Shown one piece after another: positions 1 to 6,457 of a DNA stretch of 7,684 nt. The translations under genes were made by a program, and so were the position numbers. The notes below the pieces were generated by a model. It ran no database searches. It was not told the DNA's origin and saw only the letters and a program-made list of their open reading frames with translations. The stretch comes from UBA4416 sp044353195 (GTDB lineage: Bacteria > Bacteroidota > Bacteroidia > B-17B0 > Aurantibacillaceae): positions 1-7,684 of the forward strand of contig JBILCJ010000103.1 of assembly GCA_044353195.1 (NCBI GenBank), written 5' to 3'. How positions within the stretch are numbered: position 1 is the stretch's first letter; the number at the start of each line of letters is the position of its first letter.

Positions 1-1
1 T

Positions 2-451
2 GAAACACAAGCTTTGGTTAGCACGGCAGCTTATGGCACGCCACAGCGTTCTTCAACTGGTTTTGATTTAAGACGATTATCAATGTTGTTGGCTGTTTTA
101 GAAAAACGCTGTGGATTCAGATTAGGCGCAAAAGATGTGTTTATTAATATTGCAGGAGGATTAAAAGTAGAAGATCCAGGAATAGATTTAGCATTAGTTT
201 GTGCGGTGTTATCAAGTAACGAAGATTTACCAATTCCTCAAAATGTATGTTTTGCTGCCGAAGTAGGATTAACGGGTGAAATAAGACCTGTGAGTCGAAT
301 TGAACAACGTATTTTTGAAGCACAGAAATTAGGATTTGAAAAAATATTTATTTCAACTTATAATTTAAAAGGCTTAAATTTAAAGCAGCTAAAAATTGAT
401 GTGGTGGCGGTTACTAAAATGGAAGATGTGTTTAGTAAACTGTTTGGATAA
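2..451 (+). CDS. radA: DNA repair protein RadA (Sms), C-terminal part, 5' end outside window
   Basis: RadA is a RecA-like ATPase that promotes branch migration of recombination intermediates during DNA repair. Only the last 149 codons are visible, and the reading frame is open from base 2. They form the C-terminal Lon-protease-like domain. The family signature YGTPQRSSTGFD is followed by RRLSMLLAVLEKRCGF, then GAKDVFINIAGG, DPGIDLA, SSNEDLPIP and AAEVGLTGEIRPVSR, all typical of RadA. The N-terminal zinc finger, Walker A and KNRFG motifs (about 300 residues in a usual 450-residue RadA) must lie to the left. A TTG at base 14 is an internal leucine codon, not a start. The end of the protein looks normal. 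The DEAD-like gene follows after 59 bases on the same strand. Identification is from recognised motifs and is firm. Confidence 0.96.
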   Translation, partial: ETQALVSTAAYGTPQRSSTGFDLRRLSMLLAVLEKRCGFRLGAKDVFINIAGGLKVEDPGIDLALVCAVLSSNEDLPIPQNVCFAAEVGLTGEIRPVSRIEQRIFEAQKLGFEKIFISTYNLKGLNLKQLKIDVVAVTKMEDVFSKLFG

Positions 452-483
452 TTTTTTTAAATAAATCGCTATCCGTTTTTTTT
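446..483 (+). terminator. Weak candidate terminator after radA
   Basis: GGATA (446-450, overlapping the radA stop) can pair with TATCC (470-474). Inside it, ATTT (451-454) can pair with AAAT (459-462). A run of eight T follows at 476-483. The stem is short and AT-rich with a large loop, so it may only attenuate transcription into the next gene. This is a pattern call, not a strong one. Confidence 0.3.
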
Positions 484-510
484 AGTTTTTAATTCGAAAC
501 AAAAACAGAA

Positions 511-1122
511 ATGAATACCTTGATAAAAAAAATGAGTAAGCATTTAGCAAATGCATTAACTGAAAATAACATACTTGAACCGACAGTATTACAACAAAAA
601 ATAATTTCAAAAATAAACAGTGGAGCTGATTTAATTATTGAAAGTGAAGATAATTCCGGCAAAACTACCGCACTTGTTTTAACTACTATTCATAAGTTAA
701 AGGAGCCGTTTGAAGATGCAGCTCGCGCCTTAATTATTGTTCCAAGTATTGACCATGCCATTGAAATGGAAAATCAATTTAAATTATTGTCAGTTGGAAC
801 TAAATTAAGAATTCATACAGCACATGAAGGCGGAAAAATAGACAAACAAAATGAAGATATTTATATTGGCGCCGATGTTGTGATTGGAACACCAAAACGA
901 ATCATGGAAATTTATTTTCGTAAGAATATTAATATTACAAAAGTTAAATTGTTTGCGATTGATGATACAGAACTTGTCGTTAAAAATTTACACCAAGGTT
1001 ATATACATAGGTTAGCAGATAGTTTACCTAAATGTCAGCATTTAATTTTTACGAATGCCTATTCTGAAAGAATTGAAGCCATGATTGAAAAGTTTATGGT
1101 GGCACCGCAATTAATAAGTTAA
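511..1122 (+). CDS. Stand-alone DEAD-box-like RecA1 domain protein with degenerate motifs
   Basis: The 203-residue protein aligns by eye with the first RecA-like domain of DEAD-box RNA helicases and with nothing beyond it. Visible motifs in order are a Q-motif-like PTVLQ (24-28), an altered Walker A SEDNSGKT (45-52; canonical AxTGxGKT), a motif Ia counterpart PSIDHA (78-83; canonical PTRELA), motif Ib GTPKR (126-130), motif II as DDTE (151-154) instead of DEAD, and TNA (181-183) instead of SAT. The end, FMVAPQLIS, matches the point where the inter-domain linker normally begins, so the RecA2 domain with motifs IV-VI is absent. GKT and the first Asp of motif II survive, so ATP binding is possible. 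Unwinding seems unlikely. It follows radA and may be co-transcribed. A regulatory or scaffolding role is only inference. Confidence 0.85.
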   Translation: MNTLIKKMSKHLANALTENNILEPTVLQQKIISKINSGADLIIESEDNSGKTTALVLTTIHKLKEPFEDAARALIIVPSIDHAIEMENQFKLLSVGTKLRIHTAHEGGKIDKQNEDIYIGADVVIGTPKRIMEIYFRKNINITKVKLFAIDDTELVVKNLHQGYIHRLADSLPKCQHLIFTNAYSERIEAMIEKFMVAPQLIS

Positions 1123-1143
1123 GAATAATTTTTATTTATTCTT
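1121..1143. terminator. AT-only hairpin shared by two convergent genes
   Basis: AAGAATAA (1121-1128) is a perfect inverted repeat of TTATTCTT (1136-1143) with a 7-base loop. It overlaps the stop codon of the DEAD-like gene and that of the convergent hydrolase gene. With almost no G:C pairs it would be a weak terminator, but it is the only symmetric element in this 13-base gap and could act in both directions. Confidence 0.35.
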
Positions 1144-2452
1144 TTATAATTTTCTTTCTTAAAACTGAATGGTTTTTATTCTCTATTTCTATAACGTAAA
1201 TACCTTTTGAAAATGATGATAAATCAATATTTATGTTTGCTTCTTCTTGTAATTTAGAATTGGTAAATAAAGTATTTCCTAATGCATCATAAATAGAAAT
1301 TTTTTCAATTGTTTGTTTCACATTCTCAATCGTTAAATCCTTATTAACTGGGTTAGGATAAGAAAAATATAGTGCCCCATTTTCATTTTCATGAATAGAC
1401 GTAACACAGGTTAATTTATTAATGTAATCCCACAATGTATTGTCAAAAGAAGAGGCTGCTAAACTAAATCCACCAGCTGTATTTCCTTGCCTCACAATAA
1501 CGATATTTTGACTAGGAACGATATAAATTTTTTGATCGTTTTTACCTAAAGCACAATACATATCATTTGGAGCATTCGACATTAAGGTATTTGGAAAAAC
1601 AATTTGTGATTGTGGACTCATAAAACTTGATTTCCCATTCAGCCACCATAAATAGCCATAAGAATTGTTTAATACTTGTGAGGTATTGGTCATGGTTTTA
1701 AAATACAATGAATCCTTCATTAAAGTATCTGCATTCCAGATGCCTTTATTCAAATTTAGTAAACCAAAACGAGCCAAATCTCGAGCCTTGCTGTAATATA
1801 TTTGTTGCAACCAAATACCTCCCATTCCAATACGTGATTTTATCCAATTGGTTGTTATTGCATTGTAGTTTAATGCAGTAGCATTACTAACCACGTCTTG
1901 AACTTTGCGATAAGCAACTGTATGGTAGGCCCAGCGGGCGCCTGCATTTGCCTTATAAATTAAACACGTTTTTGCGGTATCCTCATTATCACAAGGTAAT
2001 GGTGGTTCATCATCTAAGCCGCTAGTCATTTCTAATAAATTCTTTATGGTAATCAAATTTTCTTTTATTAATGGCGCGCTTGTCCAGCCAGTTCCTAAAT
2101 AAGTAGACACAGGATTGTTGATATTGATAAATCCTTTTTGTTGAGCTACACCAGTAATAAAAGAAGCTAAGCTTTTACTGGCAGAAGCCCAATAAAACGA
2201 CGAATCCTTAGTGTAGGTGCCAAAATATTTTTCTAAAACACGTTTGCCATCTTTTAAAATTATAAAAGCTTTTGTGTTTTTTGCTTGAAGGTAATTGTAT
2301 AACGAATCAATGCGTGGTTGGCAATAGCCTATCGATGAAGGTAAAATTGAATCCCACGTTGTACTTGTTAATGGGGGAAAATAAAGACTTTGAGCTTTTA
2401 TTGTTACATTGATAAATATAATAGCTAGAACTAAAAGTTGTTTTTGTTTCAT
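1136..2452 (-). CDS. Secreted serine hydrolase (beta-lactamase/class C fold) with T9SS sorting domain
   Basis: This 438-residue exported protein resembles the serine beta-lactamase-like hydrolase family (class C beta-lactamases, DD-peptidases, esterases). Residues 1-20 form a signal peptide with a cleavage site before Gln21. The hydrolase domain covers about 43-347. It has the nucleophile motif SASK (90-93; Ser90 and Lys93), then LLEMTSGL (139-146), AGARWAY (170-176), WWLNG (269-273) and the closing ALGKNDQKIYIVPSQN segment (301-316). The second motif is YHT (176-178) rather than the usual YxN, although Tyr176 is kept. The third motif appears as ALG in place of HTG/KTG. Cys154 and Cys163 could form a disulfide. 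Residues 362-438 are a type A T9SS tail starting YPNPVN and ending RKKIIKE, so the protein is probably surface-attached or released. Substrate is unknown: esterase, peptidase or amidase activity are all possible, and antibiotic resistance is not implied. Start is ATG with an A/T-rich leader. Confidence 0.9.
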   Translation of the reverse strand: MKQKQLLVLAIIFINVTIKAQSLYFPPLTSTTWDSILPSSIGYCQPRIDSLYNYLQAKNTKAFIILKDGKRVLEKYFGTYTKDSSFYWASASKSLASFITGVAQQKGFININNPVSTYLGTGWTSAPLIKENLITIKNLLEMTSGLDDEPPLPCDNEDTAKTCLIYKANAGARWAYHTVAYRKVQDVVSNATALNYNAITTNWIKSRIGMGGIWLQQIYYSKARDLARFGLLNLNKGIWNADTLMKDSLYFKTMTNTSQVLNNSYGYLWWLNGKSSFMSPQSQIVFPNTLMSNAPNDMYCALGKNDQKIYIVPSQNIVIVRQGNTAGGFSLAASSFDNTLWDYINKLTCVTSIHENENGALYFSYPNPVNKDLTIENVKQTIEKISIYDALGNTLFTNSKLQEEANINIDLSSFSKGIYVIEIENKNHSVLRKKIIKE

Positions 2453-2496
2453 GTAATTTTATTTAACATTCGTTTGGCTCGATGAAGATATAAAAG

Positions 2497-2513
2497 TTTA
2501 ATTTAAAATTAAA
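2497..2513. repeat. Short AT palindrome in the divergent intergenic region
   Basis: TTTAATTT (2497-2504) and AAATTAAA (2506-2513) form perfect 8-base arms around one A, midway between the divergently transcribed hydrolase and DUF3817 genes. It could be an operator. In such AT-rich DNA it could equally be chance. Confidence 0.25.
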
Positions 2514-2521
2514 TTTTTCGG

Positions 2522-2529
2522 TACATTTA
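2522..2529 (+). promoter_or_regulatory. Possible -7 box (TACATTTA) of the DUF3817 gene
   Basis: TACATTTA differs at one position from the Bacteroidota -7 consensus TAnnTTTG and ends 6 bases before the ATG at 2536. That would leave an almost leaderless transcript. No good -33 TTG is seen at the usual distance, so this is a weak call. Confidence 0.25.
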
Positions 2530-2535
2530 TAGTGT

Positions 2536-2823
2536 ATGGAAAATTCAAATCAAAACATTACCAATTGGTTTTTAAAAGTTGGAAAAATTGAAGGCTATAG
2601 TTATTTAATATTAGTTTTCTTTGCTATGCCTTTAAAATACATATTTCATATTCCTGAATACGTTCGTCCTGTTGGTACTTTACATGGTGTATTGTTTGTG
2701 GCATTTATGGTTTTATTAGCAATTATGTTCTTTAAAGTAAAGATGTCATTTAGAAATGCGGCCCTTTGTTTTTTATTGTCATTAGTGCCTTTTGGAACTT
2801 TTTTCTTAAAAAGGTTAGTTTAG
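2536..2823 (+). CDS. DUF3817 family small integral membrane protein
   Basis: The 95-residue protein matches what I know of the DUF3817 (YdzA-like) family, whose function is unknown. Three hydrophobic segments are visible at about 18-35, 46-66 and 72-90, suggesting three inner-membrane helices. Family hallmarks are KIEGYSY (17-23) at the start of helix 1, the AMPLKY turn (30-35), a conserved GTLHGVLF (47-54) in helix 2 with a membrane-embedded His50, and the ending VPFGTFF (84-90). Length and layout are normal for the family, so the gene looks intact. It is divergent from the T9SS hydrolase, with 83 bases between starts, and its stop lies 3 bases from the stop of the convergent secreted protein gene. 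Nothing in the context suggests a partner. Confidence 0.88.
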   Translation: MENSNQNITNWFLKVGKIEGYSYLILVFFAMPLKYIFHIPEYVRPVGTLHGVLFVAFMVLLAIMFFKVKMSFRNAALCFLLSLVPFGTFFLKRLV

Positions 2824-2826
2824 CAT

Positions 2827-3318
2827 TTACTTTATTTTTGAAAATTTATTTGAATATCGGTATTCAAATTTTAAATCTTTTACTGAATATGTTTTTGATT
2901 TTGAATGGCATTTAAAATCAATGTTGCAATCATGAACTGGCCACCAATTTATTTTAGAAGGTGTTTTCTCTACTATAAAAGTGACAAGTTTAAAATGGTA
3001 AATAGGATATGATAAACTTCCTATCATATTGATGTAAGTCAAGCTATTTCGATAATTCATTTTTCTTTCTACGTTAACATTGGATAGTAAAATGATGTGT
3101 GTATTTTGAATCTTGTTCGGCAAGTTAATATCTGGAAAGTACGCATGCTTGCCAATAAACAGTGTGTCTATGCTTTGTTCATATTTAGAATATATAGCTT
3201 TAACGTATTCGGAAATAGCTTCTTTATAAGCGTCTGATTCATTTTTAATAACAAAATCAGAATTAGTTTGACCAAAAACAAACATCGGAAAAATAAAGTG
3301 TAAATATATTTTTTTCAT
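2827..3318 (-). CDS. Secreted protein of unknown function
   Basis: I do not recognise a named family with certainty. The 163-residue protein begins with a signal peptide (1-16, MKKIYLHFIFPMFVFG) and a likely cut before Gln17. There is no lipobox cysteine, so it is probably periplasmic or exported rather than a lipoprotein. A soluble domain follows, with an amphipathic helix-like stretch (28-48) and the segment DTLFIGKHAYFPDINLP (51-67). After that come beta-strand-like stretches at 73-79 and 108-117, an aromatic WWPVHDC (125-131), and a second Cys at 137. I have a general memory of similar small Bacteroidota proteins with a 'DTLFxG...FPDI.LP' core, but no assigned role. Start is ATG. The gene is convergent with DUF3817 and lies 96 bases downstream of the DUF1801 gene on the same strand. 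Confidence 0.75.
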   Translation of the reverse strand: MKKIYLHFIFPMFVFGQTNSDFVIKNESDAYKEAISEYVKAIYSKYEQSIDTLFIGKHAYFPDINLPNKIQNTHIILLSNVNVERKMNYRNSLTYINMIGSLSYPIYHFKLVTFIVEKTPSKINWWPVHDCNIDFKCHSKSKTYSVKDLKFEYRYSNKFSKIK

Positions 3319-3356
3319 AGGGCTAAATTAGAAGGATTCATAAATACATACAATAC

Positions 3357-3372
3357 AAATCTTTTAAGATTT
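3357..3372. repeat. Perfect 7-base inverted repeat with 2-base spacer
   Basis: AAATCTT (3357-3363) and AAGATTT (3366-3372) flank TT in the gap between the DUF1801 gene and the secreted protein gene, about 40-55 bases upstream of the latter's start. The 2-base spacer is too tight for a good RNA hairpin and no T-run follows on the minus strand, so an operator-like site fits better than a terminator. Chance is not excluded. Confidence 0.3.
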
Positions 3373-3414
3373 CTAAAAAGTAAAAATCTAAATAGGCCCA
3401 TGTATGATTTGAAA

Positions 3415-3816
3415 TTACTTCAATCTTTCTAAAACACCTTTACGTTTAACAATGTTTTGGTAATCCCATTGTATCTCTTTTGACTTATTAAGCCAACGCT
3501 TCAAATCTTTGGTATTAATTTCTTTGATAGATGTATAAGTCACCGACGCATCTTTAAATTTGCCGCTTTTTCCTGGCACTAATCGTTCTTCTTCAAAACT
3601 AACTCCACTCCAAAACAATAATTGCAAACCTGCTTTTAGTTTGCTATATCCAACAATAGGATTGCCATCCAAAAACCAAACAGGATGAGCATGCCAAATT
3701 TTATGCTCGGCTTCAGGCAAGTGTTTGCAAATTTCTTGATATAAGAGCTCACACATTTCTTTGTCTTTTTCCAACTGCGAATCATGGTAGGTTTGTATGG
3801 ATTTTAAAATCATCAT
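3415..3816 (-). CDS. DUF1801 (YdhG-like) domain protein
   Basis: The protein belongs by eye to the DUF1801 / YdhG-like family, small cytosolic proteins of unknown biochemical role with a frataxin-like fold. From the chosen start it has 133 residues. Recognisable elements are the early EMCELLYQEICKHLPEAEHKIW helix region, then HAHPVWFLDGNPIVGYS, KAGLQLLFWSG and LVPGKSGKFKDASVTYT, and the ending with WDYQNIVKRKG. An upstream in-frame TTG at 3828 would add four residues, but it lies inside a consensus -7 promoter box (3826-3833). ATG 3816, or the adjacent ATG 3813, is therefore the better start. The gene is divergent from paaZ, with 113 bases between starts, and has no obvious functional link to it. 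No signal peptide or membrane helix is seen. Confidence 0.85.
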   Translation of the reverse strand: MMILKSIQTYHDSQLEKDKEMCELLYQEICKHLPEAEHKIWHAHPVWFLDGNPIVGYSKLKAGLQLLFWSGVSFEEERLVPGKSGKFKDASVTYTSIKEINTKDLKRWLNKSKEIQWDYQNIVKRKGVLERLK

Positions 3817-3825
3817 GAGGTATTT

Positions 3826-3833
3826 CAAATGTA
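3826..3833 (-). promoter_or_regulatory. -7 box TACATTTG upstream of the DUF1801 gene
   Basis: On the minus strand TACATTTG matches the Bacteroidota -7 consensus TAnnTTTG exactly and ends 9 bases before ATG 3816, predicting a 5' leader of only a few bases. The nearest TTG (3859-3861) is 25 bases upstream, slightly beyond the usual 17-23. The box contains the TTG that could be mistaken for the start codon. Confidence 0.45.
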
Positions 3834-3929
3834 ATTTTTAATATTTGAATTTCTACGACAATGTTAACTAAAAAAGCCTTTTTATTCCATCAATTTTTTT
3901 ATATTTAGTGCATATTATTTATTTTAAAT

Positions 3930-6032
3930 ATGAACGCATTACAAAATTATGCCTTAGGGCAATGGGCAGCTGGTTCTGAAAAAGGACAAGAATTATATAA
4001 TGCAATAACAGGCGATGCTATTGCAACTACAAGTAGTAAAGGATTAGATTTTGGAGCCATGTGTCATTATGCGCGCACCGTTGGTGGACCAAAATTACGC
4101 AACATGACGTTTCAACAACGTGGTTTAATGTTGAAAGCATTAGCACTGCATTTGCAAAGTAAAAAAGAAGAATTTTATAAAATATCTTGGGCAACTGGTG
4201 CAACTCGCGTTGATAGCTGGGTAGATATTGAAGGTGGTATTGGAAATTTATTTACTTATGCCTCATTGCGTCGTCAATTTCCTAACGAAACATTTTGTTA
4301 CGATGGTGATGTAGCTCGTTTGTCTAAAAACAATACGTTTATTGGTCACCATATTTGTGTTCCAAAAGAAGGTGTAGCTATTCATATCAATGCGTTTAAT
4401 TTCCCGGTATGGGGCATGTTAGAAAAAGTAGCCGTTAACTGGTTGGCTGGAGTGCCCGCTATTGTTAAACCTGCAGCGTTAACATCTTATTTAACGGAAG
4501 CTGTTGTTAAAGAAATTATAGCAAGCAACATTTTACCAGAAGGAGCTTTGCAATTAATTTGTGGAAGTGCAAACGGGATTTTAGATCATGTTGAAAGTCA
4601 GGATATCGTTACCTTTACAGGGTCTGCATCAACTGGTAAAATGTTAAAGGCGCATCCACGCTTGTTACAAGAAGCTGTTCATTTTAACATGGAAGCAGAT
4701 TCTTTAAACTGCTGTGTATTGGGTACAGATGTAACACCATCAATGCCTGAGTTCGATATTTTTATTAAAGAAATTGCTAGAGAAATTACAACGAAGGCAG
4801 GGCAAAAATGTACAGCTGTTCGTCGTATCATTGTTCCAGAAAACATGGTTGAAGATGTTCAAATTGCATTAGGTAAGCGCTTATCGCAAAATATCATTGG
4901 TGATCCAAACGTGGAAGGTGTTCGTATGGGTTCATTAGCTGGGCAATCACAATTGATTGAAGTAAAAGAAAAAGTGGAATTACTTTCTAAAACACAAAAA
5001 ATTATCATTGGTAATTTCGAAAACTTTGAAGTAAAAGGGGCTGATAAACACAAAGGTGCATTTATGCCTCCCATTATTTTTTATAATGACAAGCCATTTA
5101 CAAATACAGATTGCCATAATGTAGAAGCCTTCGGACCTGTTAGTACCATTATGCCATACAAAACAATTGAAGATGCCATTCAATTATCTAAAATGGGAAA
5201 AGGTTCATTAGTTAGTTCAATTATTACAGCTGATACTACCATTGCTCGTAAATACACTATTGGTGCAGCTTGCATGCATGGTCGTATTTTAGTTTTAAAT
5301 AGTGAGTGCGCAAAAGAAAGTACTGGACATGGTTCTCCAATGCCAATGCTTGTGCATGGTGGTCCAGGTAGAGCAGGTGGTGGCGAAGAAATGGGTGGAA
5401 AACGTGGTGTATTTCACTATTTGCAGCGTACAGCCATTCAAGGTTCGCCTTCAATGATTACATCTATTTTAAATAGTTATCAAGTAGGTGCTAAAATGAT
5501 TATTAAAGATGTGCATCCGTTTCGCCAGTACTATGAAGATTTAGAAGTAAGTGAAACAGAAATCACGCCAACATACACCGTAACGGAAGATGATTTAGTA
5601 AACTTTGCTAATTTAACAGGTGATAAATTTTATGCACATTTACAACCAGATGCATTAGAAGGCACGATTTTTAAACGCACCGTGGCTCATGGTTATTTTA
5701 TTTTAGCGAAAGCAGCCGGTTTATTTGTTGATCCACCAAAAGGTCCTGTATTATTAAATTACGGAATTGATGAGTGTCGTTTTACTCGTCCTATTTACCC
5801 TGGAATGACGATTGGTGTGAAGTTTACTTGCAAAGAAAAAATTGAAAATGATAAACCATTAACTGCAGCTAATGGTGAAGAAGTAAAAGTAGGCATTGTA
5901 AAATGGGTCGTTGATATTTATGATGCGAGTTCAATGGATGTGTTAGAGAAATTTGATGCTGTTGATCAAGCTGGTCAAACAGTTGGTATTGCTACTATTT
6001 TGACGATGGTAAAACTAAAAAATCAAAGTTAG
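3930..6032 (+). CDS. paaZ: PaaZ: oxepin-CoA hydrolase / 3-oxo-5,6-dehydrosuberyl-CoA semialdehyde dehydrogenase
   Basis: PaaZ opens the oxepin-CoA ring in aerobic phenylacetate degradation with its hydratase domain. It then oxidises the resulting aldehyde with NADP+ in its dehydrogenase domain. This 700-residue protein is close to the usual 680-690 and complete. The aldehyde dehydrogenase domain (about 1-520) shows NAFNFPVWG (154-162, oxyanion Asn157), VKPA (179-182), FTGSASTGK (229-237), FNMEADSLN with Glu255, AGQKCTAVRR with nucleophile Cys294, and EAFGPV (399-404). These sit where the E. coli enzyme has Glu256 and Cys295. The MaoC-like hot-dog domain (about 530-700) has the hydratase motif LTGDKFYAH with Asp565 and His570, and HGYFILAKAAGLF (587-599). 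All catalytic residues are present in both domains. No other paa gene is in view, so it is either an orphan part of a dispersed pathway or has a related CoA-aldehyde substrate. ATG 3930 lies just after an AT-rich leader; TATATTTA (3900-3907) is a one-mismatch -7 box. Confidence 0.95.
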   Translation: MNALQNYALGQWAAGSEKGQELYNAITGDAIATTSSKGLDFGAMCHYARTVGGPKLRNMTFQQRGLMLKALALHLQSKKEEFYKISWATGATRVDSWVDIEGGIGNLFTYASLRRQFPNETFCYDGDVARLSKNNTFIGHHICVPKEGVAIHINAFNFPVWGMLEKVAVNWLAGVPAIVKPAALTSYLTEAVVKEIIASNILPEGALQLICGSANGILDHVESQDIVTFTGSASTGKMLKAHPRLLQEAVHFNMEADSLNCCVLGTDVTPSMPEFDIFIKEIAREITTKAGQKCTAVRRIIVPENMVEDVQIALGKRLSQNIIGDPNVEGVRMGSLAGQSQLIEVKEKVELLSKTQKIIIGNFENFEVKGADKHKGAFMPPIIFYNDKPFTNTDCHNVEAFGPVSTIMPYKTIEDAIQLSKMGKGSLVSSIITADTTIARKYTIGAACMHGRILVLNSECAKESTGHGSPMPMLVHGGPGRAGGGEEMGGKRGVFHYLQRTAIQGSPSMITSILNSYQVGAKMIIKDVHPFRQYYEDLEVSETEITPTYTVTEDDLVNFANLTGDKFYAHLQPDALEGTIFKRTVAHGYFILAKAAGLFVDPPKGPVLLNYGIDECRFTRPIYPGMTIGVKFTCKEKIENDKPLTAANGEEVKVGIVKWVVDIYDASSMDVLEKFDAVDQAGQTVGIATILTMVKLKNQS

Positions 6033-6041
6033 AAGTTTATT

Positions 6042-6395
6042 TTACATCAATTCTTTTTTTACAGACTCAATCATTTTTTTTGAATTACCAATAAATAGTT
6101 TAGCATTGACTAAAATCACAGGTCGTTTTAGAAAGGTATATTCTTCTAGAATATAATTTTTAATATCAGTTTCTGTTAATTGTTTTGAAGACAAATTCAG
6201 CTCTTTGTATTTGCGCGCAATCTTGCTAAATAAGGCTTCGTAAGAACCAGCTAATTTTTTTAAGTCTTCTAATTGAGTAGAAGTTATTTTTTCTGTTTTT
6301 ATGTCTTGAAAAATAAATCCTTTTTCTTTTAACTCTAATTCATTGATGATGCGTTTGCAGGTATCGCATGAGGAAAGGTAAAATATTTTTTTCAT
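6042..6395 (-). CDS. ArsC/Spx (YffB-like) family thioredoxin-fold protein
   Basis: A 117-residue cytosolic protein of the ArsC/Spx/YffB family, which includes glutaredoxin-linked arsenate reductases and Spx-type regulators. The N-terminal FYLSSCDTCKRI holds a CxxC pair (Cys10, Cys13) at the position of the ArsC catalytic cysteine. Next come the variable insert (about 35-85) with ARKYKELNL (60-68), the conserved Arg-Pro (91-92) in FLKRPVILVN, and FIGNS (101-105). Length is normal for the family. An in-frame ATG at 6443 would add 16 residues, but a promoter matching both consensus boxes lies within that extension, so ATG 6395 is preferred. The protein is convergent with paaZ (9 bases between stops). 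No ars operon genes accompany it, so arsenate reduction cannot be assumed. A redox role is a family-level inference. Confidence 0.87.
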   Translation of the reverse strand: MKKIFYLSSCDTCKRIINELELKEKGFIFQDIKTEKITSTQLEDLKKLAGSYEALFSKIARKYKELNLSSKQLTETDIKNYILEEYTFLKRPVILVNAKLFIGNSKKMIESVKKELM

Positions 6396-6416
6396 AAGGA
6401 TTAGATATTGATGATT

Positions 6417-6447
6417 CAAATTTAAACTTATTCCATGAGTCATACAA
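6417..6447 (-). promoter_or_regulatory. Promoter of the ArsC-family gene (TTG-N20-TAAATTTG)
   Basis: On the minus strand, TTG (6445-6447) is followed after 20 bases by TAAATTTG (6417-6424), an exact match to the Bacteroidota TTG / TAnnTTTG promoter with normal spacing (17-23). Transcription would start near 6412, leaving a leader of roughly 15 bases to ATG 6395. It is the best promoter in the window. Confidence 0.6.
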
Positions 6448-6457
6448 TTAAAATGAG

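Noticed and set aside
511..1135. A frameshifted or truncated full-length helicase
   Set aside because: There is no space after 1122 for a RecA2 domain before the convergent gene, and no helicase motifs IV-VI are seen in any frame nearby.
1136..2452. An antibiotic-resistance beta-lactamase
   Set aside because: The class C-like fold is shared by many esterases and peptidases. The second and third motifs are altered and the protein carries a T9SS tail, so resistance is not supported.
3817..3828. TTG start at 3828 for the DUF1801 protein
   Set aside because: It falls inside the TACATTTG box, and two ATG codons follow immediately at 3816 and 3813.
4859..5454. Three open frames of 65-71 codons on the minus strand inside paaZ
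   Set aside because: They lie wholly within the well-conserved paaZ coding frame, overlap each other and have no family resemblance. They are antisense shadows.
6396..6443. A 16-residue N-terminal extension of the ArsC-family protein from ATG 6443
   Set aside because: The family begins with the short strand just before CxxC (KKIFYLSSC). The extension has no family resemblance and contains an exact-consensus promoter.
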